Shown piece by piece: positions 11,438-26,400 of a stretch of DNA of 64,000 bases. How positions within the stretch are numbered: position 1 is the first letter of the stretch; each line of letters starts with the position of its first letter. Source of the DNA: Tigriopus japonicus (taxonomy: Eukaryota; Arthropoda; Copepoda; Harpacticoida; Harpacticidae); NCBI GenBank assembly GCA_010645155.1, contig CM021323.1, positions 7,318,250-7,382,249 on the forward strand, given 5' to 3'. Under the pieces are notes generated by a model. It searched no databases, had not been told where the DNA came from, and saw only the letters and a list, made by a program, of their open reading frames with translations. The translations under genes were made by a program, and so were the position numbers.

Positions 11438-14400
11438 CTATTTGATTTGTTGCTTCAAATGTTGTAAAAATTCAAAATAGGAGAAGGAATTATCTTGTCG
11501 GTCCTCAACCATCCTTTCCACAAAATAATGTCGCGATTTGCCATCCTCCCTGAAAAACAATCAAATATATATTTGAGCACTCTTTTTGGAGTTCTCTGTT
11601 TCAAAATTATTCATTCTAATCTTCACTCTAGTATGACATATAATAATTTAAAAATTCTTTGACAATCTCAATTTGTGATACTATAAATTTGATACAAAAG
11701 TAACCTAACCTCTATTGAATTGATATTGAAGGGGTAAAACATGTCTAAACATATGTAATGTTACTATCTGTACACCAAATCAGCATGGTTGTAAGAGAGA
11801 CAATGAATAAATCATAATTGGTACAAAGGTAATTTAGGAATTTCCATCATTTTTATCTTGTGTGTCCTGAATACACATCTGTTCCTAAAGTATGTCCCTA
11901 TCAATCATTCTGTCATGCTCATTTGTTTTTGGTTTTTGACAAAAATGACTAGGTTTCGTGAATCTTGCCTAACAACTTCCGCAACGCCCGGTAATAATCA
12001 CACAACCTAGCATGCATCCTTGCATTGATTTCAAAATCTAAGTAATATTTTCAGAAACATTGATTCCGCTTACCTGATCACTCTGATAGGTGCAGGATAG
12101 GCTTTATTGCTGTTCAGCCAATGGACAAAGTGGCGTAGTCTTTCCGATTCAGGTGTTTCCAGCTCTGGGAGTTCAGTTATGGTTTCATCTACATCTTGAA
12201 TCCTTGAAAAAGAAAGCAAAATAAAGGTTTTCAAACCTGCACTAATAAATCCTCATCAATATCCGCCTACCTTTGAACCCCAAAGATCCTCTCCAAAGAG
12301 AATTGGTGCAAGCCTCGCGAGATGTAGACCATGATGATATCACAAGCATCCAATAGATACAAACCCGTGGCCGAGATGCGCTCAAAGCTCAATTGAAGCC
12401 GAGGAGGTTGAGGAATCAGGATCTCTTCATCGTCATCGCCATCCTCAAGAGCTCCTTCATCCGTGAGCTCATCCACGCGATACATGTCAGGGTAGATGTA
12501 TTGAAGCAACTAAAACCATTCAAGGGTGTCTTTTATATCTATGTAACTGATCTATGAATTAGCCTTCTTCAAACTGTAGTTAATAGTGTTTTCAACTTGA
12601 AACTAGTGAAAAATTTTATGTTCTGATGCAACTGATACAAAATTTGCTTTATTCTCAAGACACTTTGTGGTATTAAACGTCAGAGCTTTAAACCCCATGA
12701 TTTGATTTTGTTGTGAAGATGTTAAACTTACTTACGGTTTAGCATCCATATTATCTTATCGGTTATAATGTTAAAAAGTTTAAGGAAAACAGGGTCTTGT
12801 ATTTCAATAATTGCTAGATAAATCTTAAAGGTCGCTGAAAATACGCTTAAAACAAATTTTGTAAGCTTCTTCTCTTTTGTCAAAAAGAAGATCAAAGGAG
12901 TTTTTAACAATATGCAATGTCTCCTGAACATACTTTTTAATGTCTGACGACGTTTCAAGGTGCTTGTTTGATTAGAAACCTAGATAAATCAGAGATGCAC
13001 AGGCTTTCAACCAAAATTTGAGCTTTTTTTTTGGGAACCATTAGCCGTTCCAAACAAAAAACTCATTTATATTTTGGAGACAACAATCGCCCATACAAAC
13101 GTAGGTTAATTTATTTGCATTATATTTTGTCAACACTGAAAATTTCAAGTCGCATACTTTGCATCAAATCAATGAAAATATTGACTTTAGCTGACGCAAA
13201 ATGTTCTGGAGTTAGATAGAGAGGCAGAATTTAAGCATTTTAGTGTGACGCAAAAAAAAAGAAGGGAAACAAACAAGACAGCCAAATCTCAATCATACCA
13301 TCTCTGATTTTTCTAGGATCCCTAATTCACATTACAAAACTTTGTGATTTCCTCAAACATTTCAAGGTTGATTAAACTCTAAAAGGCATTGGACTAAGAC
13401 AACTGTCTCTTTTCAGAGAAGCAAACACTAAATCAGAGGTCTTACCTGGCTCAAAGGGAGGGATTTGAATCGTGCTATGCAATCAGAGCGATCATCCGCT
13501 TTTTGACCAGAGCGAAACGCAACCTATTGCAAATAGATAATAGTTGTTACTTGGCCATGTGTTGTATTGTGTACCATCTATCTATGAACACTCCTTACAG
13601 ATCTCATGCAGGCGAGTGTGTAAAGCGGTAGAAGTCGGAGAGACTGCGCCATAAGCAATCCCGTGGGGTGACCCATGCTGGAGTAGGTCTTGTACGTTTC
13701 AAATGCATCCAAATTAGCCACCACCATGCCCTCTTTAGCGTCAGGGATGGATCCGCTCAATGCACGTTCAGCACCTGCAGCATCATTTTGAGAAAATTAT
13801 ATGGTCCTTAAAGCACCTGGGAGGTCGCAATGAATACGGTTAGCAGGTTAGTGTAATAAAAAATAAACATTTTTTGCTCCCTGCCACAAGAAGTTGACCA
13901 GTTGTCAGACTTCTCAGAGAATTGGGATTTTGGATACAATACAGGGTGCACCACTACAAATTGGACATGAAGAATTGGTAATTTAAGGAAACTGAGCCGT
14001 CAAATCAAAAGACATTTGTTCCAAATGATGTTGATTGCAACAATATTTAACAGATCTATTACTAAGTTATTCGATATAGAGGCTCTTGCTTTAAACCACG
14101 GTCTTGAATCTCCTCTTTGCACATGAGCAAAAAATGCGCACCTGCTCTGCGGGAATTTTAGTCCGTGCAGCTTTAAAAGCTGCATCCAAGGAAGCCACAT
14201 TTTTTTTAACCTTTACTCCTCACCTTCTTCTCCAGAATGGCCTAACTAGTAAAGTTCTTGGATAAAGATCTGGTTAATTTGATTGAAGCAATGATCCTCA
14301 CAGACCTTCGATGAACAATGTTATGATCTTTTTACGAGCATCTTTCATGGTTGCCTTTTTTTCTTGCTGAAACACCTAAAGTCTCCAAATCCCCTCAAAA

Positions 14401-17400
14401 TGATAACAAGTGATTGGCCTATGAGCTGGATTTGGGGGTCTTCGCGCTAAAATTGAAATTGGCATTGCTGGCCTTTATCAAACCTCTATCAGATTTTAAG
14501 TGGCGCACCCTGTAGAACAGATGTTTTGTGTCAGTCCTTAAAAGGTTGCACCTGTCTTCTACTTTGCTGGTTGCGCTTAAACACATGTTTTGTCTGCCTG
14601 AAAGCATACTACTAGTATACTTTAATTATTGGTTTCCGGTGTTTTTAAGCTTTCAAAGACATTAGGTGGGTTGTTGAGGTAGTTTTGAAGTAAAGTAAAA
14701 GCAAATCCAGAAGCATAAAGGAAGGGTGAAAGAAGCATATGAGGTGAAGTAGAAATAACCATGCTCGGTCAAGTTTTGCAACATAAGCTGCGATTGAAAA
14801 ATGCAGCTTATGTAGTAAAAAGCTTGATCGAGCATGGCTATTTCTACTCCATATCATATGCTTGTTCTATGCTTCTAGATATGCTTTTACTATACTTCAA
14901 AACTACCTCAATTACCGAACCATTATTTACCTATAGCTTTGGTTTAGACATCTATTGAATTCCCCCAAAAAGGCTAAATAAAGGTTGGAAAACATTAAGT
15001 TGCGCACCCTGTAAACATAGTGTCTCAAGTCATATGCTACCATGGTATCGCAATCGTTCTTTTTTTCATTTGTGCCCCCTATCCCTTTCACTAAAAAGCA
15101 AGGATGTGCCTTACCGAATTTGGCCAACATGCCAACAATGGCCTCTTGGTCTGCTCCATTCATGACTTCCGAGACGTTGGTGGTGGTAGGCAGACAAATG
15201 GTGTGCACACGGATCCGTCTCTCACCCTTACTCGAGGTATACAATAGGGCAGCTTGAAAGCAAACCTCACGAGAATCACGCAAATCGTCCTCAATGGACA
15301 CCTGTGAAGCAAACAAAAAGACAACTTTAGTGAAAGATAATTTCATTATCGGAGGAAAAAAGAGTTCTTCATTAAGGGTGGATTGACTTAGAATAAACGT
15401 GGATTAGGATTTCGAAAAAAACTAAGGTTTTGTGTTCCCTATATTATCAGGTTTCTTTTGACCCACAGTTTAAACGATGTGCGATCAGCTAATCAAAATC
15501 AAAACAAGAAATACTGTTCACAGTTTTCAGCTGATCATCTCCAAAATTTTGTTAGATGTTTTGCGTTTGTCAATTAGAGAGGACACGCTTGGAATCTGAT
15601 TGTCCTCCCATAGTTAAAAAATAAAGGCATGACCGCTATGAATTTAGATAGGGCCATATGTATGTATAGGGGGATGAATAGAGACTACAAGTCATATCAA
15701 CAAAACCATAGATTTTTTACACTGGATAGCAGACGGCCTCATGAACATCCAACTTGATTGATTTTGGTTTACTAAAAGTTCCATTTTTCTTCTGAACTAG
15801 AGTCTAAAAACATGCTTGAGTATAGTTTAGTACATGGACTGCGTATGTTGAATTCAAAATGTTGCTTAATTATACTCAAGCCTTTTGAAGACTACTTCAT
15901 GTGCAAGTCTTGCGCTTACTTAAAGTATTCATTATGATTGAAACTCCATTATTTCTCTCTGACCCGGTATGACATATAACTTATATTGTGTGTTTTTTCT
16001 GATTCTTTTGGAAAGAAGGTATCCATTAAAGGAAAGGAAAAAAGGTTTCCATTACTGACCAACACAACCAAAAAATTGATGGCATCGCACCTCTTTTGGG
16101 TGGTCATTCATAACAAAAGTGACCTCCTTAGAAATGACAAGGTAAATTGTTATTTTGTCGATTTATTGCCCCGAACAACTTAAAAAAATACTTGCCCAAC
16201 ATTTTGTTTTTCTTAACAAATACTGCTTTCATTAATAAGCCTTTTAATGTCCGCTCAAAGTAATATGTATAGTCAATAATTATGAAAACGTGCGTACTTT
16301 GTGGTCTTCCCTCTTACCAAAGCTAAAAATAATGAAGGTTGTACAGCAATAAATTCTTGGTTTAGAACGGGTCTCTTTTCGTAAAAAAGCACCACCAAAC
16401 GTACCTTTATATGGGATTCAGTATCAAATCAATTGACTTGTGCTTAAGGGTCAAATGGAAAATCATACAGAAAATAAACAAAAGAAACCGCATTATTTTG
16501 ACCAAAATATAACGCGAGAGAGCAGAATTATAGGGAATTGCTAGCAAATCAACTTATCATTTAAACTTAAAACGGCAAACGAATCATTTAAGGAATAATC
16601 TCCGGATTAAGCTAAATTAAGAGCGACTTAGCGCGCATCAGTACCTCCACAACAGGAAGTGTTTTTAGTCATTCCAGTCCTTTCTACTATGCCATGTGAA
16701 TATTGTGTTCGACATCATTTTTCATCAGAAGTAAACATTGATTCTTGGCTCTTTAAAAATCCCCCTCTTTTCATCTCTCCCCTCTCTTTCTTTCTGTGCT
16801 TTCCCCATGAAAATGAGAAAGCTCCGTCTGCCCTGTTCATAATCAGTACATGGAGAGAGAGAGAGGAGAGAGTTCAGTATTTGGACGAGAAGGGCTGGGC
16901 AACCGGCGATTATTGATCACTCCCAGAGCATGGAGCCTTCACTGGAACACATAGTACACATCTGCTTGGCAAAGAAGAAGAGGAGAGGAATTGGTGGTGG
17001 TGGAGGAGGGGAAGCTGGGTCGTTTGATCTATAAAGCTTCATACTGTCACAGGTTCAGCAATCCATCCTTTGAACGTGAGCTAGAACTTGATCTTCCTCA
17101 TCTTTTACCTATGCTCTGGAGGTACCGGCCTGTTGGGGCTCAGCTGAAGCATCATGATCCCTCAGGGCAACAGTACACATCAACAACAACACTCGGTACC
17201 TTTGGTGGTGGCTCACAAATCCGCTCCTCCATCAGACACCATGGTTGCCCCTCCTCCTGTGACGAATTCCAACGGCAAGGATCCGTATAAAAAGTTTGAG
17301 GCACTCATTGCCCAACATTATCCGGATCCAAGCACAGCGCCGCGGATCCTGGAGCCTGAACCCGGATTGTACCGATGTTCGTTTTGCAGCAGCTCCAAAT

Positions 17401-20400
17401 CCGGCTGCAAGTTCAACATTTGGACACACATCAAGAGCATTCACTTGAAGTTGAAGGACTTCCAATGTGCGTTCTGCTCGTTCCAGGCCTCCCGGAAGTA
17501 CAGTTTGGACACGCACTTCCGGAAGGCCCATCTCAAATTGAACGGGAACTTTATCCCTTGTCCGTCGTGTGACTTTAAGAGCACCAGTCTCAACTTGTTC
17601 ATCACTCACACGGAGAAGGTCCACGGATTGGCCAATCTGGTCCGTTTGGAGACTTCCAGAGAGGATCCGTCGGTTCGTCGACAATTAGAAGACATAATCC
17701 AGTTCCGAACCTCGTCAGGACATCGAAACAAGGACAGCTTCCTAGTTGATTACATGCGCAAACTTCTGGGGTCGCCTTCATCTCCAGAAGGATCAGCCCT
17801 TCCCAAACGTCAAAAACTCAAACGAACCACCTTGAAGACCAAGGCCAAGATCAAGCCCATCGAAGATGAAGACTTTTCCGAGGAAGGAGGGGATGATGAT
17901 GAAGACGATGATGATGAGCTGGTTGATGACAACCGGACCCGTTGCTACATCTGTCCCCGCTGTCAGAGAGCATTTATCAGTTCCACCCTCCTTGCTGGGC
18001 ATTTGGTGGGTGCCCACGGCTTTGAGCAACATGCAGCCCAAAGGGTTGGCCTTCAGCCGGAGAACCGACAGCTCCGAAGGCCGTTGGAAACGTCAGGGTC
18101 GCTCCGAAGGTCCCCTCGGAAACTAATCACCCGTGAGCCTCGACTCATTCTTGAAGACATTCACAAGCCACGCTACTCCCCTGTTCCTCGACGGAAACCC
18201 GGTCCCAAGAGTCGAACCCAGATGTCTTCACAGTCCTCTTCCAACACCCCTCCGCCAATGGTGGCCAAGAAGTCCGTTCCTCTTCCAGCCTTCGTGGCCA
18301 AGAAATCCCTCCCTTCCGATCCGGACATCATCGAACCGCCACCTCCCACATCTAGTCATACCCCTCATGAGGAGAGTTGGTTGGATGAGGCTATTCATAA
18401 CACTATGGACATGTCTCTGGAGCACCTGAACGCCTTGGCAGACACTTTTGAAGATGACACCGGCAATAACAACCTCCTGGAGGATCACCATCACCACTAT
18501 CCTGAGAATGGCTTCTTCAAAGAGAACATCCCCAAACAAAGGACAGTCAAGTGGCACCGGAAGACCCACTATGAATGCTATTACTGTGACTTCCGCTCAC
18601 TCAAGCTCCATGAGTTCACCCTCCACTTCAACGAGACCCATAGGAGCCAAGTTCTGGCGGACACGGCACCATTTCGAAAGCCTCCCAAAACCGATATGGC
18701 CGCCACTTCATATGTGGTCAATTTTGAAAACATGTGAAAAGGAGCTCGAGGTTTGGCCGATGACTCTTCCATGATTCCGACTCAATAATCCAAATAGTCA
18801 CGAAACCCCCCAGTTTCTTTCTCCTTTTTTCCCCCCATCCTCTCATTCTCTCTCTGGTATTATTTTAGGTTGGGGTCGACCCCACTTTTATCCATGATTA
18901 GTCAATATTCACTGGATGTGCTTCTTCTATTGAAGATGATGAATAAACAGAAATTTGCAATTCAACTTTTGTCTGGTTGCTTTACGCTCTCTTAGTGGTA
19001 GCAGATTCTAATTTTATAATAAAAAACATTTTAATTGACACAAAGGAACAATTCAAGAAAGAACTTGTAAACTAATATTAGGTAAGCCCATTTCAATGAT
19101 GCAAGCCAATCTTGCTACGTTTTCAGACTCAATTTGTTGTAAATTAAACATAAGCAGATTACATTCATTAATTTTCAATTGCTAAGCCCCTTAACGAAAG
19201 CCTCGTAAATTGTGATATTTATGCATAGAAGATCAAATATTTCCCATTTCAGTAGGGATATAGAGCCCTGGCAAATTAACTAAGCCTGTACCAAAGGTTA
19301 AAATGGCATATAAAGGGACAAAACTAATAAATAGCGAATTAATCTCATTTGAGCATAACTAACCTTCATTCACCCCAGAAGCCAAAAAACCCAAAATGCA
19401 AGGGCCAAGATTTTAGAGGTTCCATTTTTTGAAAGGTGTCTGAATTTGTTTCGTGTCTCTTACCTGCATGGCGAATCCTGCATCAGGATTGATATTTGGC
19501 AAGGACAACAAGTCCGTCGATCGCACGAAAAAGTTCCCATGGAACGCATGAGGAGTCAAACCTCGAGTGCAACGAATGCGCATCACGGCCTCAAAACCGA
19601 TCTTCCGCGTTAAATAACGCCTGTAAAATGAAAACAATAAAGAAACCTTCAATCGATTGAAACAAGACATGATCAGGAAAGCATGGATATCTCTAGATTC
19701 TGTTTAAGATGACAAGCTACACTTTTTTGAACTAAAAAGACGATTAAAAGGCTTGGGAATATAATGCAAAAAAATAAAAATAAACAGACATTTTTTGCAT
19801 TTTAGGCCCTTATTTGCATGGATTTGCTTTTCGAGCGGTTATTTGCATTTTTGTGCATTTTGGAGACTTTTTGGGGAATTGGAGCCAAAAAAGGTGTGAT
19901 TTTTCAAGGGTGTTTTAGGGATCAAATATAGCTTACAAAAATTTATTTTTCAGGGAAATTTTATTTAATTTTGGACACGAAAAAAGTGATTTCGCAATGT
20001 TAATTTATCTGATTTGACTTTTCTAAAAATACAAATGTCGGAAGATGTGGTACCTTGAATATCAAAGTCAGTTGAAGTTAAAAACTAATAGAATTATCTA
20101 ATTAGAGCGAGTTTTCACTTCATATTTTTGGAACTTGCTTTTGGTCAAAACCTTATAATTAGTCATACAGCACTTTAAAAGTAAAGACTGGCTGTAAAAA
20201 GTGAATGCCTTTCAAGGCATCAATCTTCTTGAGGTAACCCAGAAATGGTCAATTTTCAAGAATTTACTGAGCTCTCATGGCTTCAAAATCAATATTTGTG
20301 AGGTTGAAAATTCCGTTAAATAAATCTTTTAGCACATAGCAATGGTCATACATCAGTTTTAAACCAAGTTAGGTGAATCAAATAAATGTGAATGATTATG

Positions 20401-23400
20401 CTTTCAATGGATCTGCAATGGGTTTTCGTTGGCTGAATAGGTAAAATCCCTTTTCATAAACTATTGAAAAGTTCCATTTAGAGTCCCTTCATCAATGTTT
20501 TATTCCAGGGTAATCCCTGTCTTATGTGCTTTAGTTCTGACCATTGCTTCCTGTAAATCCATGCGTACCCACAGATATACATAGATACGACATACTAAGC
20601 TGGACAAATGTTTCGTTTTAAAGGACAGATCACTGGTTGTTGTTGCAGAGCATTAACTCACAATTGATGATTGAGTATGTCAAGTTTGATTGTTTTAGGG
20701 ACATACTCAGCAAATACTCTCAGAATTCCAACAACTGTTCCTAAAAGGGGTTTTCTTTATTAATTTGGTGATGTCTGGTTTACGTCAGTATGGTTACAAA
20801 AGTATAGAGCATGGGAGTAATGGAGATATTTGCCACATAAAATTTGCAATTGTTTACACAAAATTTTCTTGTCTACAGCAGCTAGTTGTCCTTCAAAATA
20901 CAGCAGTATGTCATATCTATAGATATCTGTGTGCAGATCATGAAAACTGCCAACTGTTTCCACAATAAAACCCTAGATGGCGTACTTCATAACAGTTCTC
21001 TTTCATCACAGTACACTTGCCAACTAACTACCTTCATTGTTGCACTTACTTGAGGGCGTTCTCAAATCGTGCCGCTTGTGGCGTGTTTTGGATGGCGTGA
21101 TAGCCGGGAAAGTGCTGCGTTTGCCCACCTGAGAACTTGGCAATCCCGCTGAGTGTGGCCAGATCCAAGTACTGAGAGTTCAAGGTGAACAAGTCCACGG
21201 CGATCTGCTGACCTGAGCAATCAAGAGCCAGCTTCTTGTAGAAGTCCGTAGCTGGACCGAGCAACGCACCCGATTCGCTCTTGCTCTTGTCGCCCATGAG
21301 CTGGACTTCTCGCGGAGGAACGGAACCCGGACCCACATTGGGCAGGCCGGTTTGGAACACCGTGATCCGACCGCCTACAAAGGGAGGAATCAAAATAAAT
21401 GGTCACTTGAGGACCGAAAGAGTTCTTTCTTTGAGGTTAAAAGGGTTTTTTTTTCGATAAAAATTGGGAAAATTATGATTTTTATAAAAAGGTCAAAATG
21501 GCGCTGTTTTCGATAAAAAGGGGGAAAACTAGGATTTTTATGAAAATATTTAATAAAATATCTAGCCTCTAATTGTTCACTCTACTAATGAGTTCATAGC
21601 GGGATTTTTTTTCAAGGCAAAATAGAACATTCAACGTGTTCAAAATGCCGTTTTATGTAATAAAATGTGGGTAGTAAATAATTTTTAAAAAACTAATTAC
21701 TACAATATAATGTCCAGGTTTAGGATGTTGCTTTTTGTCATGAATAGGATTTGATCTAAAGAATCATCCATATAAGGGCAAAAACTCGCAATTTTATAAT
21801 CTTTTGAGTTCTACGATGGATAGTTCTAAATCTTAAAAAACATGCAAAACTCGCAATTTTTGTACCAAGTTATTTCTTTTATGAAGATGGATTATGGAAG
21901 TTGAGACAAATTTTAGTTCCCTATACCATTTTTTTCATTTCCATTTTGTCCAGAGTTGTCTAAACTGATATCCATGGTCAAATTATGAATCATTTGTAGA
22001 AAATTATCCTTTTAAAAAAGGCAAACTATGCCGTTTTTGGTTATCTGATCCCTCTCTTTTGTCCTACTTATTCGTTAAACAAGCAAAAATCTGTTTCTTT
22101 TTCAACAAGCTGACCGCTCATGAATACGCTACACCTTGACCTAGTTTTAATTATAGGTCAAGATGAACTTCAAGAAAAGAGGGATTTTGAAAGCAGAGAA
22201 ATACAGTTCTGTTAGTATTCCTCTTTGTCATCTAAGTATTGTCAAACGCAAAACAGCAAACAAAATTTTAAAGGTGATCAGCTGTAAGCTGTGAACAGTA
22301 TTTCTTGTTTTGAAAACAACTCTTGGCTAAAATCTCACTGCCGATTTCCTGAGGTTGCGTGATTTATTTCCTTAAAACTGAAACTAAGTTAGGTTGGATT
22401 ACATTCTTTTGTGTTAGATTAGGTTAGGTTTTAGGTTACATTTTAAGTTAGGTTAGGTTTTAAAATGGAGTCTCGCAACTTAGGATTTTTTCAATATGAG
22501 ATAATAGGAAAGAGATTACAACAAGCTGACCGCTCATGAATACGTTGCAACTTGACCTAGTTCATTTGAGCTTCATGCAAAGAGTATATTGACAACAGAG
22601 GAATACTGCTCTGTTAGTATTTCTCTTACTAATGAAACAGCCACGCCCTCAGCTAGACTGTACTACTTACCTGTGGGTGCGGCGAGTTTGTAAGCTGCCT
22701 GTAGGGCTGCTCCCAAAGCGGAATCGGTGTGATACGAGCCTTGGAACATTTTGGGGAGCTCCATCAGGAGTTGTTCAATAAGGACATGACACTCTTCTCG
22801 ATTCACCAAGAGATCACTTGGACTAGGTAGAAACATATCTACAACAATACAATGTCACTAAGTTACCGATGGTGTGTGAAGAAAAAGAGGAAGAAATGCT
22901 GTGTTTACCATCTATATCACTGACACTGAGTTGGGTAGGCTGTGAAGCGCCATCGGGCATTGAGTAGAAATGAACGCTCCGGTCATAGGTTAAAAATGCC
23001 AACTAGAAGAAAAAGGTCAGGATAATTCTCTTTTTGATTTCAAATCGGCTCTTGTCCAGGTGTAAGAGATGGTGAGGAACCATTTTTGATTTTTCAAGCA
23101 TGTTGAAGAGTCAAAGTAAAATGTTTACTCTTTATTCATTAATGTGTTGAAATATGTCTTGGAGTCTTGAAGCTTGCGTCCATTCAGCAGGATATTGTTA
23201 AAATTTGCAACAAAAAACAGCTTCAAGTACCTGCTGTTAAACTAGTGTTTCCCTGTAAATTAGTTTAAAGATTTGTTTTTAGATTGGACCTGAGCCACTT
23301 TTTTGTCAATCCAAAAGTGTAGAGATTGCGTGATTTTTGGCGGAGTGGAAACACTACAACACACGCAACCATACAAGTTTTGCCCCATACATTAGCTGAA

Positions 23401-26400
23401 AGGTTAAATTTTAGATGGGTTCTAAGCAATCTATGCTCTGAGCGAGTACTTTTGTAGATCAGTTTGTCAGATGATTGGGTAATTTTTTGAGTTTTGGTGG
23501 GAGCAGTTACCGTATCATACTACAGACCTGCTGCCGTTAGCAGTCTAGGCTTGCCAAAATATGTTTTAGTTTTCAAGGGTCAGATTTTCGAAAAATGTTG
23601 CATTTAAAAGCAGTGGCATGGTAAATGTACCGTTGAAAAGCATTGAAAAGTAATTTAAAAACAAATGGAGAAAAAGGAAGCCTTCAATGAAACAAATTAT
23701 TTGTTTTTAGGTTTAGTTGCCCCAGGAACCGATCTCCTCTGGCCATCTTGTTATTCAAAGTCGGGCATTCCTGATTCAAAAGTTCAGAAGAACCCTCTCA
23801 ATTAATATAGATAAATTTTAGATAAAAGCAACAAAACATATTTTTTTTACAAAAAAATGTCAAGAATTGTTATTCCAACTTCAAGTTGTGCAGATGAGAA
23901 AGGAATTGTTGCAGTTACCAGGCCTAAATCTTCGTTTTAGCTACCTTGCATGCTTATAAGAAACACATGTCTTCCGAAATTTTTCCCCCCAAAAATCATG
24001 ACATCACTAGGAATTCCTGCCATACAGAAACAAACTAATCACACATTTTATTCTCCTCTTACTTGAGTCCTCCCATCTCCAGGGAGCTTATCCAACTCCT
24101 CATGAAGGACATCACAGACCACTTTCAAGTATCCGGTCTCAATTGCTCCATGCGAAACATCCAGTAGAAATATGTAGACAGCTGGCTGCGGAGGTCGCAA
24201 CATATATTCTGATGGAGCAATAAATTCTATGGTAGCAGCCTGTAAAAGCAAAGATGAATCTAAAACATTTTTCAGTCACTAATTTTAAATCAATATATTT
24301 TATTAGGTATTCTGAACAAGCTTGGAAAAAGAAACCTTTCTTAATCAGAACATTAGAACACTTCATATATGTTTTTAACACATGCAAAATATAGAATATA
24401 ATTTGCTTACCTTGCACTCCGGTCGTCGGCTAGGATCACCATAGGATTTAGACACAGGGTCGTACATAAACTCTTCAGGCACTAAAATTAAATTGAAAGG
24501 ATTCACTTTAGTTAAGTTCAGGTCGCCACACATATATGGATGTTGGTTCGAATTCAATGGTAAATCAGGGGACTATCTCAAATATCAAACTCCATCTCTT
24601 ATCAACATGATTGTTAAAAAAACAATAATTAACATTTTTTTTTTGAAAGAACTTTCGCTTTTTGGTAAGGGAACTCGCCCAAAATCAATTATTAGGTATC
24701 TTATCGACCTCTTTGGTTAATTTAGCAAACACTGACAATTTGATGGACCAAATTTCCTTAAAATCCTTATTTTTAGGAGTACAGATTCTTCTGCGGTGTT
24801 GTGTCGAAAAAAAATCAGATTGGTCACATTTTCGAACTTTGCTTTGGCTGGAAAATTCTTTCTTGTATACATTTAGATCACTTTTAAAGAAAACTACTGG
24901 CCTTTTATAGTTATATCTTCCAGCAATTTTAAGAATCTTATGATGACATTCCTTTTGCATCTTGGAATCCGAGAATGTTTACTCAATTTTTGAACTTTTT
25001 CTTTACAAATATTTTTTAACTTTTATCTTCAAGATTATTCTCTTTCTTTTTCCTTCTTTATTGGAAGTATTCCTGCCTCCAATGATCGACATCCTCCTTC
25101 ATCTTCACTACATAGAGAATTTTCATCAAAGCTTCAAAATTCGCCGCTAGATGGAGACAAAACTGGGGGTGATTTTATAGCCATCATCAACTTGAACTTG
25201 AGCCACAAATTGATTTCACTAGAGCACTAAAATAATGGAGCACTATGTTGCGGCATGAAATCCACTAGACAGCGCACTTTATGACTGTAGGCTGTTATTA
25301 TAGTGCTCCAGATTTCACCATTGTCAATTGGACTTTACTAGGCTCGAAATAGGATGGCCTTAACGGTTGTGCTTACGTTCATTGACCCTGTAGCAGACAT
25401 TGCATCTCCATCTCCGTTGGTCGACGAACTGCACAAAAGGGTTGATGTAGGTTCGACACTGTCGACAACGCACGATTGTGGAACATTGGATCACCGGAAG
25501 ATGACTCAAGTCCTTGAAAGGGTGGATCAGCACACCCAGAGGCAAGCGGGACTTTTTCAAAATCGCCTCAGTCTCCGGGATCTGAAACCAAAAAGAAGCG
25601 CCATTAGTCAGAATCCTAGCTCAAGTATTGCATTGCCTTTTTCAAAGAGAGTGCCTGTGGTTTGGCAATAGAGGGCGCTGTCAGTATTGTTAGTAAACAA
25701 AGAACATCGACTTTAACAACGCCATCTAGTTTGTTTGGTTTGAAGATTAAATAAACATTAATCAGAGATCGAATTTGGTTCTCTAAACTTTGAATGGCTT
25801 TTTGGGAAAATGCAAGTTGTAATTAAATAGCAATTTTCAAGAATATTTTGTTTACATTCCATTATTCTTGGTTGATCTGAACTTCTGTTTATTACCTACA
25901 ACCTTAGTCAACGGAATTGAAGTTTTTAGAAACTTCAGATAGTCAAATTTTCATAAGTTAATGGGAACTAATTTTTTTAATCAAAATTATTTTTTTTCCG
26001 GTTTAAATATTTTGGCTTTTTAAAGGAAAATAAAATATTTTCTTGATTGTTTAGGCAAGAACAAATATTTCAGGAAAATTTGAGTGAAATACCAAAATGT
26101 CTACAAAATGGTATTTGTACTAAAATTAAACATTAACAACCATAATTTCCGTCATATACACAAGAAACATCTCTTGCCATCTATTGAGGCAAATTGAAAA
26201 TCACATTGTTTAACCCTTTAAAAAAATAAATCCTTTTAAGTGTGTCTCCATTGCATAAAACATGGCAAAAATATTTTGAACAAATTTGTGCAAACAGACG
26301 AAATTACAAAATAATGGTGTTGTCAAAAACATATTTTACTTCAATATCTGGCTTAGTTTTCAAATACTTTAGCATTTTGAAGAAAATTTAGAAATGACAT

